In this document: in pieces, positions 14,285 to 21,485 of the stretch
Layout: each line of letters begins with the position of its first letter
Numbering within the stretch: position 1 is the stretch's first letter
NCBI GenBank assembly: GCA_913054415.1
Contig: CAJXII010000008.1
Span: 1 to 22,362, forward strand
From: an uncultured Arcobacter sp.
GTDB lineage: Bacteria; Campylobacterota; Campylobacteria; Campylobacterales; Arcobacteraceae
Reading direction: 5' to 3'
DNA: 22,362 bases
The notes under the pieces: model-generated
What the model was told of the DNA's origin: nothing
The model's database searches: none
The model's input: only the letters and a program-made list of their open reading frames with translations
Made by a program: the position numbers and the translations under genes

Positions 14285-14297
14285 TGACCACTGGTCA
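14285..14297. promoter_or_regulatory. Palindromic TetR operator candidate
   Basis: TGACCA-C-TGGTCA is a perfect 6+1+6 palindrome just upstream of tetR, probably at or after the transcription start of the efflux operon. The form TGACC...GGTCA is common among TetR-family operators. Binding here would block the operon. Confidence 0.65.
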
Positions 14298-14356
14298 AGT
14301 TTGCAATGATATACTAATAAAACTTATTGTTTGATTAAATTTTAAATAAGATTAGA

Positions 14357-14362
14357 TATAAT
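14357..14362 (+). promoter_or_regulatory. -10 hexamer for the glycosyltransferase operon
   Basis: TATAAT in the context GATATAATAC, about 24 nt before the start codon at 14386. No clear -35 is visible. The leader is short, and only a weak GGA lies before the ATG. Confidence 0.45.
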
Positions 14363-14385
14363 ACAAAAAAACAAAATGGAACTAT

Positions 14386-15909
14386 ATGACTAGAAATCAA
14401 ACTATTATACTATACTGTTTAATCTTTATATCATTTTTTGCACCTTTGGGTTGGACACCACTATTTGACCTTGATGAGGGAGCTTTTAGTGAAGCAACTA
14501 GAGAGATGTTAAAAAGTGGTGATTATATCACTACATATCTCAATGGCAATCTAAGATTTGATAAGCCTATTTTAATATATTGGCTACAACTAATTAGTAT
14601 CAAAACTTTTGGCATTAGTGAGTTTTCTTTACGACTTCCATCAGCTATTGCATCAACTATTTGGGCATATCTTATATATAACTTTACCAAACTATATTTT
14701 GATAAAACAAAAGCATTTTATGTTGTGATCTTTTTTGTATCAGCTTTACAGATAAATATAATAGCAAAAGCAGCAATAGCAGATGCTTTACTTAATATGT
14801 TTATAACTGCTACTATGTTTAGTATATATAAATTTTACCAAAACAAAGAACCAAAATATATCTACTTGACATTTTTATTTATGGGGTTTGGAGTTCTTAC
14901 AAAAGGTCCTGTTGCTATTATGATCCCTTTTATTGTAAGCTTTTTATTTTTTGGATACAAAAAAGAGATCAAACTATGGTTTAAAACTATTTTCAATCCA
15001 ATAGGTATAGTAATCTTTTTAGTAGTAGCACTTCCTTGGTATTTACTAGAATATCAAGCACAAGGTCAGCTTTTTATAGATGGATTTTTTATCAAACACA
15101 ACCTAAGTAGATTTGATTCATCACTAGAACATCATAAAGGTAATATTTTCTATTTTATCCCTGTTTTACTTTTGGGATTTACCCCTTTTACAAACTTTGC
15201 TTTAAAAGCTATCTATAAAGCAAAATCTTATCTAAAAGATGATCTAAAACTATTCTTGTTTATATGGTTTGCTTTTGTATTTATATTTTTCTCATTTTCT
15301 GGGACAAAATTACCACATTATATTATATATGGATATACTCCACTTTTTATATTAAGTGGGATATTAGTGCAAAATGATATTAAACGATTAAGAGTATTGA
15401 TCTCCTTGGTATTTGTTTTAGTATTATTTTTAGTTTTTCCAGATATTGTATATGCTACAAAAGATACTATACATAACAGATTTGCAAAGCTTACTGTTGA
15501 AAATATCTATAATGGATTTGGGTTAGATTATCATATCTATTTAGGTATAGCGATTATAGTTGCTATTATTATATATCTTAAAAAACTACAAACAAATAGT
15601 TTTATAATCTCTATGGCATTTATATCTAGTATTAGTGTAAATTTTATTATTATGCCTGCGTATGGTGCTTTGATGCAACAACCTATAAAAGAGATAGCTT
15701 TATTAGCAAAACACAAAGGATATAAAGATATAATTATGTATAAGATTACAAATCCGACATTTAATGTATATTATGATGGACTTGTTAGAAAAGATACTCC
15801 ACCCAAAAGTGGGGATATTGTATTTACCAATGGTATAAATATAAAACATTTCCCAAATAAAGAGATTTTATATCAAAAAAATGCCTTTGGGTTAATAAAA
15901 ATAAAATAA
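14386..15909 (+). CDS. ArnT/PMT-like GT-C family glycosyltransferase
   Basis: The product has 507 residues and is an integral membrane protein. The first helix is followed by DLDEG (28-32) in the first periplasmic loop, the acidic catalytic motif of the ArnT/PMT (GT-C) fold. It continues with EATREML, the string RFDKPILIYWLQ, about ten further hydrophobic segments, and a short C-terminal soluble part. Such enzymes move a sugar from a polyprenyl-phosphate carrier onto a lipid or protein on the periplasmic side of the inner membrane. The next gene makes the matching sugar-phosphate lipid donor. The acceptor (lipid A, another glycolipid or protein) cannot be told from the sequence. Confidence 0.85.
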   Translation: MTRNQTIILYCLIFISFFAPLGWTPLFDLDEGAFSEATREMLKSGDYITTYLNGNLRFDKPILIYWLQLISIKTFGISEFSLRLPSAIASTIWAYLIYNFTKLYFDKTKAFYVVIFFVSALQINIIAKAAIADALLNMFITATMFSIYKFYQNKEPKYIYLTFLFMGFGVLTKGPVAIMIPFIVSFLFFGYKKEIKLWFKTIFNPIGIVIFLVVALPWYLLEYQAQGQLFIDGFFIKHNLSRFDSSLEHHKGNIFYFIPVLLLGFTPFTNFALKAIYKAKSYLKDDLKLFLFIWFAFVFIFFSFSGTKLPHYIIYGYTPLFILSGILVQNDIKRLRVLISLVFVLVLFLVFPDIVYATKDTIHNRFAKLTVENIYNGFGLDYHIYLGIAIIVAIIIYLKKLQTNSFIISMAFISSISVNFIIMPAYGALMQQPIKEIALLAKHKGYKDIIMYKITNPTFNVYYDGLVRKDTPPKSGDIVFTNGINIKHFPNKEILYQKNAFGLIKIK

Positions 15910-15920
15910 GGATAACAAAT

Positions 15921-16862
15921 ATGAAAAAACTCTCGTTAGTTGTGCCAATGATGAATGAGCAGGACAATGTAGCACCATTGTTTCAAGCTGTTCGTGAAGC
16001 ATTAAAAAATATAGATTATGAGTTTATTTTAGTAGATGATGGATCGACAGATAAAACTATATCTAAGATGAAAGAGTTAGCCGATGAGCGAACTAAAATC
16101 ATTATTTTCAATAGAAATTTTGGACAAACAACAGCTATGGCCGCAGGTATAGATGCCGCAAATACTGAGCTTATCGCTACAATAGATGGAGATTTGCAAA
16201 ATGACCCTACAGATATTCCTCTTATGATAAATAAACTTGAATCTGAAAATTGGGATGTGGTAGCTGGACGACGACTAAAACGACAAGATGGGATGTTTTT
16301 GCGAAAAATACCAAGCAAGATAGCAAACTGGATAATAAGAAAAACAACAGGTGTATATCTAAATGATTATGGTTGCACACTAAAAGTTTTTAGAAGCGAT
16401 GTAGCAAAAAATCTTGGACTATATGGAGAACTACATAGATTTATACCTGTTTTGGCAAAAATGTATGGTGCAAAAATCGTAGAGATGGATGTAAAACATC
16501 ATGCTAGAATACATGGTGTTTCAAAATATGGACTAGGAAGAACATTTAAAGTTGTAAGCGATCTTATGCTTATGCTTTTTATGCAAAAATATAGAACAAA
16601 ACCTATGCACCTTTTTGGTGGATTGGGTATAGCTTCTTTAGGAAGTGGTATGGTTATAAATTTTTATATGTTAATCTTAAAACTTTTGGGTAATGATATA
16701 GGGCATAGACCACTTTTAACATTAGGAATAGTTTTAGTTATAGCTGGTATTCAACTTATAACTACTGGATTTTTATCTGAGCTTATTATGAGAATATATT
16801 ATGAGGGGCAAAATAAAAAACCATACAACATAAGAGAGATATTTGTTGGGCAAAAAGAGTAA
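15921..16862 (+). CDS. ArnC/DPM1-like polyprenyl-phosphate glycosyltransferase (GT2)
   Basis: The product has 313 residues. The N-terminal GT-A domain has VVPMMNEQDN (8-17), DDGSTD (39-44) and the metal/nucleotide-binding DGDLQNDP (89-96). Two C-terminal membrane helices (about 230-256 and 263-288) place it in the GtrB/ArnC/DPM1 group. It should link a sugar from a nucleotide donor to undecaprenyl phosphate on the cytoplasmic face. It lies 11 nt after the ArnT-like gene and overlaps the UPF0104 gene by 20 nt, so the three form one operon. The sugar is not predictable. Confidence 0.9.
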   Translation: MKKLSLVVPMMNEQDNVAPLFQAVREALKNIDYEFILVDDGSTDKTISKMKELADERTKIIIFNRNFGQTTAMAAGIDAANTELIATIDGDLQNDPTDIPLMINKLESENWDVVAGRRLKRQDGMFLRKIPSKIANWIIRKTTGVYLNDYGCTLKVFRSDVAKNLGLYGELHRFIPVLAKMYGAKIVEMDVKHHARIHGVSKYGLGRTFKVVSDLMLMLFMQKYRTKPMHLFGGLGIASLGSGMVINFYMLILKLLGNDIGHRPLLTLGIVLVIAGIQLITTGFLSELIMRIYYEGQNKKPYNIREIFVGQKE

Positions 16863-17703
16863 AAAAATCATATCTTTGGTTGTAAAAATATTATTTACAA
16901 CCATCGCTTTATATGTAGTATTTTCCAAAATAAGTATAGATGATATTAAAAATATCATCACCACATCTAATATCTTCTATCTTCTATTAGCTTTTGTATT
17001 TTTTAATCTCTCTAAGATACTTAGTTCTGTAAGATTAAACTACTATTTTCATCATATTAAAGTTGATATTTCACAACTATATGCTCTTAAATTATATTAT
17101 ATAGGTATGTTTTACAACCTTTTTTTACCAGGTGGTATTAGTGGAGATGGTTATAAGATATATCTTCTAAAAAAACAAAATGAGCATATAAGTATAAAAG
17201 ATTTTTTTAGTGCAACACTTTTAGATAGGATTAGTGGACTTGTGCCACTTCTGTTTTTTGCCGCTATTTTATTTATATTTAGTAGTTATTATGGTTTATA
17301 TAAGATTGTAGATTATCTAGTGATATTTGGTGCGATTATAGTATTTCCTTCACTTTATATATTTACAAAATATCTATTTAAAAAATATTTACAACTTTTT
17401 GGCAAAACTACAATTTTAGGAACTATTGTCCAATTTTTACAACTACTTAGTGCAGTATCTATCGTGTATGCTTTGGAAAATCAACAATATTTAGTAGAGT
17501 TTTTAGTATTGTTTTTAATCTCATCTGTTGTAGCTGTATTACCTATTAGTATAGGAGGGATTGGTATTAGAGAGATCACATTTTTATATGGATTGTCACT
17601 TATTGGTGTGCCAACCACTTATGGTGTAGCATTTGCTTTAATATTTTTTCTAATCACTGCCTTATCATCTTTTGTGGGAATATTTTTGAAACATAGTAAG
17701 TAG
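16843..17703 (+). CDS. UPF0104/AglD-like integral membrane protein (LPG synthase TM-domain family)
   Basis: The product has 286 residues with about eight membrane helices. Family motifs are PGGISGDGYKIYLLKK, LLDRISGL and ISIGGIGIREITFLYG. The start is TTG at 16843 or 16846. AAGAGAG at 16832-16838 is better spaced from 16846. The soluble lysyl-transfer domain of MprF is absent, so it is not an aminoacyl-PG synthase. Members of this family often sit beside polyprenyl sugar transferases, as here, and may act as transporters of the lipid-linked sugar or as accessory proteins. That role is inference. Confidence 0.82.
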   Translation: MLGKKSKKIISLVVKILFTTIALYVVFSKISIDDIKNIITTSNIFYLLLAFVFFNLSKILSSVRLNYYFHHIKVDISQLYALKLYYIGMFYNLFLPGGISGDGYKIYLLKKQNEHISIKDFFSATLLDRISGLVPLLFFAAILFIFSSYYGLYKIVDYLVIFGAIIVFPSLYIFTKYLFKKYLQLFGKTTILGTIVQFLQLLSAVSIVYALENQQYLVEFLVLFLISSVVAVLPISIGGIGIREITFLYGLSLIGVPTTYGVAFALIFFLITALSSFVGIFLKHSK

Positions 17704-17719
17704 TTTTGTTTATAAATCT

Positions 17720-18406
17720 TTATTTTTTACCTTTAATAAATACAACTTCAAACTCTAAGTAATCCAACTCATAACTATTATAAAGTTTTTTAGCATCTTT
17801 ATAACTTAAGATAGAAGAGGATGAAACACCAGAATTTTTGATATATCTAAACATCTCTTTTTTAGAATCAAACATAAGTTTGTATTGCAAAACTTCAAAC
17901 TCACACTCATAATATTTAGAAAAACTTTTTTGAATCTGATCCAAAGATAAAACGCTAGATTTTTGATGAGTAATCTTATATATACTAGCAAAAGTATTTG
18001 ATGTAAATAAAACTGTTTCTATTTTATTAGAACACAAAACCAATTTAGACAACAACTTATCAAGATCTTTTGACCACTGTAAAGCAGATGAAGATAAAAT
18101 CATATCAAATTGTTTATTTTTAATAAAATCAAAAAAATCATCACTATCAAAATCGAAACATTTTATAACTAAATTTTTTGCTTTTGGATGAAGATTGCAC
18201 ATTTGTTGTGAAGCATCAATAGCGATATATGAGCTAAAATTCCAGTTTATATATCTAAAAACTTGCCCCGACCCACAACCTAATTCTAGTATAGTTTTGG
18301 GTTTAAAATCTATATCTCTTACTAAAGCTTTTGATACTATTTGTTGTATAATATTGTTTTGATTATATTGATTTGCATATTTGCAAAATTGATTTTTTTC
18401 ATACAT
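17720..18406 (-). CDS. bioC: BioC-like SAM-dependent methyltransferase
   Basis: The product has 228 residues. SAM-binding motif I is ELGCGSGQ (41-48), the acidic residue of motif II is in AIDAS (62-66), and SSSALQW (105-111) matches the characteristic SNLALQW of BioC. The N terminus (CKYANQYNQNNIIQQ) also fits BioC. BioC methylates malonyl-ACP or malonyl-CoA to start pimelate synthesis for biotin. No other bio gene is in the window, so the assignment rests on motifs only and another class I methyltransferase is possible. It is convergent with the UPF0104 gene (16-nt gap, no clear hairpin) and divergent from secG. Confidence 0.65.
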   Translation of the reverse strand: MYEKNQFCKYANQYNQNNIIQQIVSKALVRDIDFKPKTILELGCGSGQVFRYINWNFSSYIAIDASQQMCNLHPKAKNLVIKCFDFDSDDFFDFIKNKQFDMILSSSALQWSKDLDKLLSKLVLCSNKIETVLFTSNTFASIYKITHQKSSVLSLDQIQKSFSKYYECEFEVLQYKLMFDSKKEMFRYIKNSGVSSSSILSYKDAKKLYNSYELDYLEFEVVFIKGKK

Positions 18407-18442
18407 AAATTTTATTTTATCTTTTTATTAGTAAATTTTAGA

Positions 18443-18448
18443 TAAAAT
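18443..18448 (+). promoter_or_regulatory. -10 hexamer of the secG operon
   Basis: TAAAAT within GATAAAATACGAC, 30 nt before the secG ATG, with a T-rich stretch upstream and no -35. AGGA at 18468-18471 is the secG ribosome binding site. Confidence 0.45.
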
Positions 18449-18477
18449 ACGACTTATTTCAAAATTTAGGAAAAAAT

Positions 18478-18819
18478 ATGACATCAACTTTATTGATAGT
18501 TCAATTAGTTTTAGCAGTGCTTATTACTATTGTAATATTATTGCAAAAGAGTTCAAGTATGGGATTGGGTGCTTATAGCGGTAGTAATGAATCACTATTT
18601 GGAGCAAAAGGACCTACAAGTTTTTTAGCAAGAGCTACTTTTATTATGGGTATATTGTTTGTAATAAATACTATTACACTTGGTTATCTTTACAATCAAC
18701 AAAAACAAAAAAGTGCTGTTGATTCTGTGCAAATAAATAAACTAATACCATCAAAACCAACTTTGCCTGTTGCTAATACAAAAAAGGCTAATATCCCTGC
18801 TGCACCAAAAACAAAATAG
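18478..18819 (+). CDS. secG: SecG, protein translocase subunit
   Basis: The product has 113 residues. Two membrane helices (about 3-21 and 52-72) flank the conserved cytoplasmic loop with LLQKSSSMGLGAYSG and the FGAKG string. A Lys/Pro/Ala-rich tail after residue 75 is common in Campylobacterota SecG. It is part of SecYEG in the inner membrane. It begins the plus-strand operon secG, deacetylase, frr, pyrE. Confidence 0.93.
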   Translation: MTSTLLIVQLVLAVLITIVILLQKSSSMGLGAYSGSNESLFGAKGPTSFLARATFIMGILFVINTITLGYLYNQQKQKSAVDSVQINKLIPSKPTLPVANTKKANIPAAPKTK

Positions 18820-18838
18820 TTACTCTAAGATTTAAAAT

Positions 18839-19813
18839 ATGAAATTATTTTTTTTATTGATTGTTTCATATTTTTATCTTTTTGCAGATGCACATATATT
18901 TGTTTATCATAGATTTGAAGATAAAAGACATTTTTCGACAAATACATCTATAGAACATTTAAAAAAACAGTTTGAATATTTTAAAAACAACAACTACAAA
19001 GTTGTAGCTCTTTCTAAGATCATATACAATATCAATCACCATATCCCTATCCCTGATAATTGGGTAGCATTAACAATAGATGATGGTTATAAAAGTTTTT
19101 ATCAATATGGCTTACCTATTTTTAAACAATACAACTACCCTTTTTCATTATATGTTTATGTTGAAGCTACCAAAAAACATTATGGTGATTATATGAATTG
19201 GGATCAAATCAAAGAAGCATCTAAATATGGCGAAATAGGATTGCACTCATATTCACATCCACATCTTTTAAATTTAACCAACCAAGAGATATATCAAGAT
19301 ACTAAAAAAGCCTATGATATTTTTGTAAAAAACTTAGGCTTCAAACCAAAAAGTTATGCTTACCCTTATGGTGAATATAATTCAAAAGTACAAAATGTGC
19401 TTAAAAAGTTTAATTTTGATGCAATACTAAATCAAAGCACAGGATCTATCAATAATCTAACTGACACACAAGATATATTTAGAATCGCCCTTACAGGTAA
19501 AGTTAATTTAATCGATAAATTAAAATATAAAACACTACAAACAACTTGGATAGAACCTAAATATTTTCCAAAAAGTGGTGTCTTAAAATCTATCATAGCA
19601 AAAGTAGATCCAAAGATAAAAAAAGCAAAATTATATATTACAGGTCTTGGTTGGTCAGATATAAAAGTAAAAAATGGTATAATTAACCAAAATATTAATA
19701 AGTATCTACCAAATTCACGAACAAGAATCATAATAGGTAGAAATTATTATCATATTTCAACACAAATAATAACTAAAATAAAAAGGAAGAAAAATGTTAA
19801 ACAGCATATATGA
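18839..19813 (+). CDS. NodB-type polysaccharide deacetylase, exported
   Basis: The product has 324 residues. The signal peptide is about residues 1-17 (MKLFFLLIVSYFYLFAD). The NodB domain has TIDDGY (79-84, metal ligand D82), HSYSH (136-140, metal ligands H136 and H140) and YAYPYGEY (173-180), so the catalytic set is complete. Residues 235-315 form a separate C-terminal part, probably beta-rich, that I do not recognise. It likely removes acetyl groups from a periplasmic or extracellular polysaccharide (peptidoglycan or exopolysaccharide, not resolvable). The 3' end overlaps frr by 20 nt, and the frr ribosome binding site lies inside it. Its own start has only a weak upstream site. Confidence 0.88.
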   Translation: MKLFFLLIVSYFYLFADAHIFVYHRFEDKRHFSTNTSIEHLKKQFEYFKNNNYKVVALSKIIYNINHHIPIPDNWVALTIDDGYKSFYQYGLPIFKQYNYPFSLYVYVEATKKHYGDYMNWDQIKEASKYGEIGLHSYSHPHLLNLTNQEIYQDTKKAYDIFVKNLGFKPKSYAYPYGEYNSKVQNVLKKFNFDAILNQSTGSINNLTDTQDIFRIALTGKVNLIDKLKYKTLQTTWIEPKYFPKSGVLKSIIAKVDPKIKKAKLYITGLGWSDIKVKNGIINQNINKYLPNSRTRIIIGRNYYHISTQIITKIKRKKNVKQHI

Positions 19814-20351
19814 AGATACAAAACAATCTATGGAAAAATCTATAGAGGCTCTAAAAAGAGATTATGGAACACTAAGAACAGGTAAAGTAAATCCATCGAT
19901 TTTAGATAATATCACAGTTGATTATTATGGGACACAAACACCACTTGCTCAAGTTGCTACTATATTAGCTGCTGATGCTACTACTATAAATATCTCTCCT
20001 TGGGAAAAACATCTAGTAGGTAGTATCGAACAAGCTATCCAAGCTGCAAATATTGGTGTAAATCCAAACAACAACGGAGAATCTGTTCAACTATTTTTCC
20101 CACCTATGACGGTAGAGCAAAGACAAGAGAGTGCAAAAGGTGCAAAAGCTATGACTGATAATGCAAAAGTTGCTATTAGAAATATCAGAAAAAGTGCAAA
20201 TGATAAGATCAAAAAACTTCTAAAAGATAAAGAGATTACAGAAGATGAATCAAAAAAAGCACAAGATGAGATCCAAAAAATAACAGATTCTTTCGTAGCA
20301 AAAGCTGATGAAACTTTTAAAACAAAAGAAGCTGAAATTTTAAAGGTTTAA
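19794..20351 (+). CDS. frr: Ribosome recycling factor
   Basis: The product has 185 residues, normal length. It is recognisable throughout: the RTGKVNPSILDNITVDYYG segment, INISPWEK, and the long C-terminal helix with RNIRKSANDKIKKLLKD. It separates post-termination ribosomes together with EF-G. The ATG is preceded by AAGGAAG, within the end of the deacetylase gene. It is followed 2 nt later by pyrE. Confidence 0.97.
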   Translation: MLNSIYEDTKQSMEKSIEALKRDYGTLRTGKVNPSILDNITVDYYGTQTPLAQVATILAADATTINISPWEKHLVGSIEQAIQAANIGVNPNNNGESVQLFFPPMTVEQRQESAKGAKAMTDNAKVAIRNIRKSANDKIKKLLKDKEITEDESKKAQDEIQKITDSFVAKADETFKTKEAEILKV

Positions 20352-20353
20352 TT

Positions 20354-20962
20354 GTGAATGTTGAACAAATATACAAAGACTCATCTGCACTATTAGAGGG
20401 GCATTTTAAATTAAGTAGTGGTAATCATAGTAAATTCTATTTACAAAGTGCAAAAGTTTTAGAAGATCCAAAAACTGCAAAACTTTTAGCACAAGCATTA
20501 GCAAAACAGATTCAAGATAGTGGTATTAAATATGATGCTGTTTGTTCTCCAGCATTAGGTGGTTTAATAGCTGGATTTGCACTAGCAACTGCTTTAGATG
20601 TAAGATTTATATTTGCTGAAAGAGTAGATGGCAATATGACTATAAGAAGAGGCTTTGAGGTAAAAGAAGGTGCAAAATATATTATCTGTGAAGATATAAT
20701 TACAACTGCTGGAAGTGCTTTAGAAGCTGCTAAAGAGATAGAAAAAGATGGTGGTGAAGTGGTAGCTTTTGCTGCTTTGGCAAATAGAGGTTTTTGTCAA
20801 AGAGTAGGAAGCGATATAGAACCAAAATCAAACTGTAAGCTTCCAAAAGGAACAAAACTTTTTGCACTTGATGATTTTAGATTTGAGATGTTTGATCCTA
20901 AAGATTGTCCAATGTGTAAAGAGGGATCAATAGCATACAAACCTGGAAGTCGTGGAAACTAA
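20354..20962 (+). CDS. pyrE: Orotate phosphoribosyltransferase
   Basis: The product has 202 residues and starts at GTG 20354, with AAAGG 7 nt upstream (inside frr). SSGNHSKFYLQSAK (21-34), the FAERVDG loop (87-93) and the PRPP loop ICEDIITTAGSA (111-122) define the family. In the PRPP loop TAGS replaces the more usual TGGS. A C-terminal extension with C185-PM-C188 and KPGSRGN is typical of Campylobacterota PyrE, as I recall it. It converts orotate and PRPP to OMP in pyrimidine synthesis. Confidence 0.95.
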   Translation: MNVEQIYKDSSALLEGHFKLSSGNHSKFYLQSAKVLEDPKTAKLLAQALAKQIQDSGIKYDAVCSPALGGLIAGFALATALDVRFIFAERVDGNMTIRRGFEVKEGAKYIICEDIITTAGSALEAAKEIEKDGGEVVAFAALANRGFCQRVGSDIEPKSNCKLPKGTKLFALDDFRFEMFDPKDCPMCKEGSIAYKPGSRGN

Positions 20963-20968
20963 TCTACT

Positions 20969-21484
20969 ATGGCAAGATGGAGAGATATAAAACAGGGTAA
21001 AGTTGATAATAGTATCAAAAAGAAAAAATCAAAGACTAAAGATACTATTTTATCAAACTGTTGTAATACCCCTTTGATCAATAGATTTAAAGCTTTTACA
21101 ACTGATACATTTATGGTGATGATGCCTTTGATGTATATTGTATTTTATATCGTTTTAGGTAGTCGTGAAGAGTTTGCTAAAAATATGCTTTTGGGATGGA
21201 GCTATATTTTAATACCACATTTTATTATTATGCTATTTTTTTGGTATAAAAAACAACAAACTCCAGGACTTAAAGCTTATGAATTAGCTATTATTAATAG
21301 TTCAACTTGCAAAAAAGCATCTTTGACTGCTTTGATCAATAGATATATATGGACATCATTATCTATAATGTTTATTTTACCACTATTTATCCCATATTTT
21401 AGAAAAGATAAAAAAACACTACAAGATATTATCTCAAATACTTGTATCATCAATAGACCAAACCAAACAATACCAAAAAAATAA
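20969..21484 (+). CDS. RDD-family membrane protein
   Basis: The product has 171 residues. After a basic N terminus, the RDD pattern starts at NRFKAFTTDTF (R39, D45), with membrane helices at about 48-66, 76-92 and 125-146. The loop QQTPGLKAYELAII matches the RDD-family GLKALGL-like segment. A conserved Asp lies in TLQDIISNT. The role is unproven; some RDD proteins act in ion transport. It starts 6 nt after the pyrE stop, in the same operon. Confidence 0.85.
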   Translation: MARWRDIKQGKVDNSIKKKKSKTKDTILSNCCNTPLINRFKAFTTDTFMVMMPLMYIVFYIVLGSREEFAKNMLLGWSYILIPHFIIMLFFWYKKQQTPGLKAYELAIINSSTCKKASLTALINRYIWTSLSIMFILPLFIPYFRKDKKTLQDIISNTCIINRPNQTIPKK

Positions 21485-21485
21485 A

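Noticed and set aside
16843..17703. UPF0104 protein as MprF lysyl-phosphatidylglycerol synthase
   Set aside because: Only the membrane domain is present; the soluble aminoacyl-transfer domain is absent.
17704..17719. Terminator between the convergent UPF0104 and BioC-like genes
   Set aside because: T-rich sequence only; no stem could be found.
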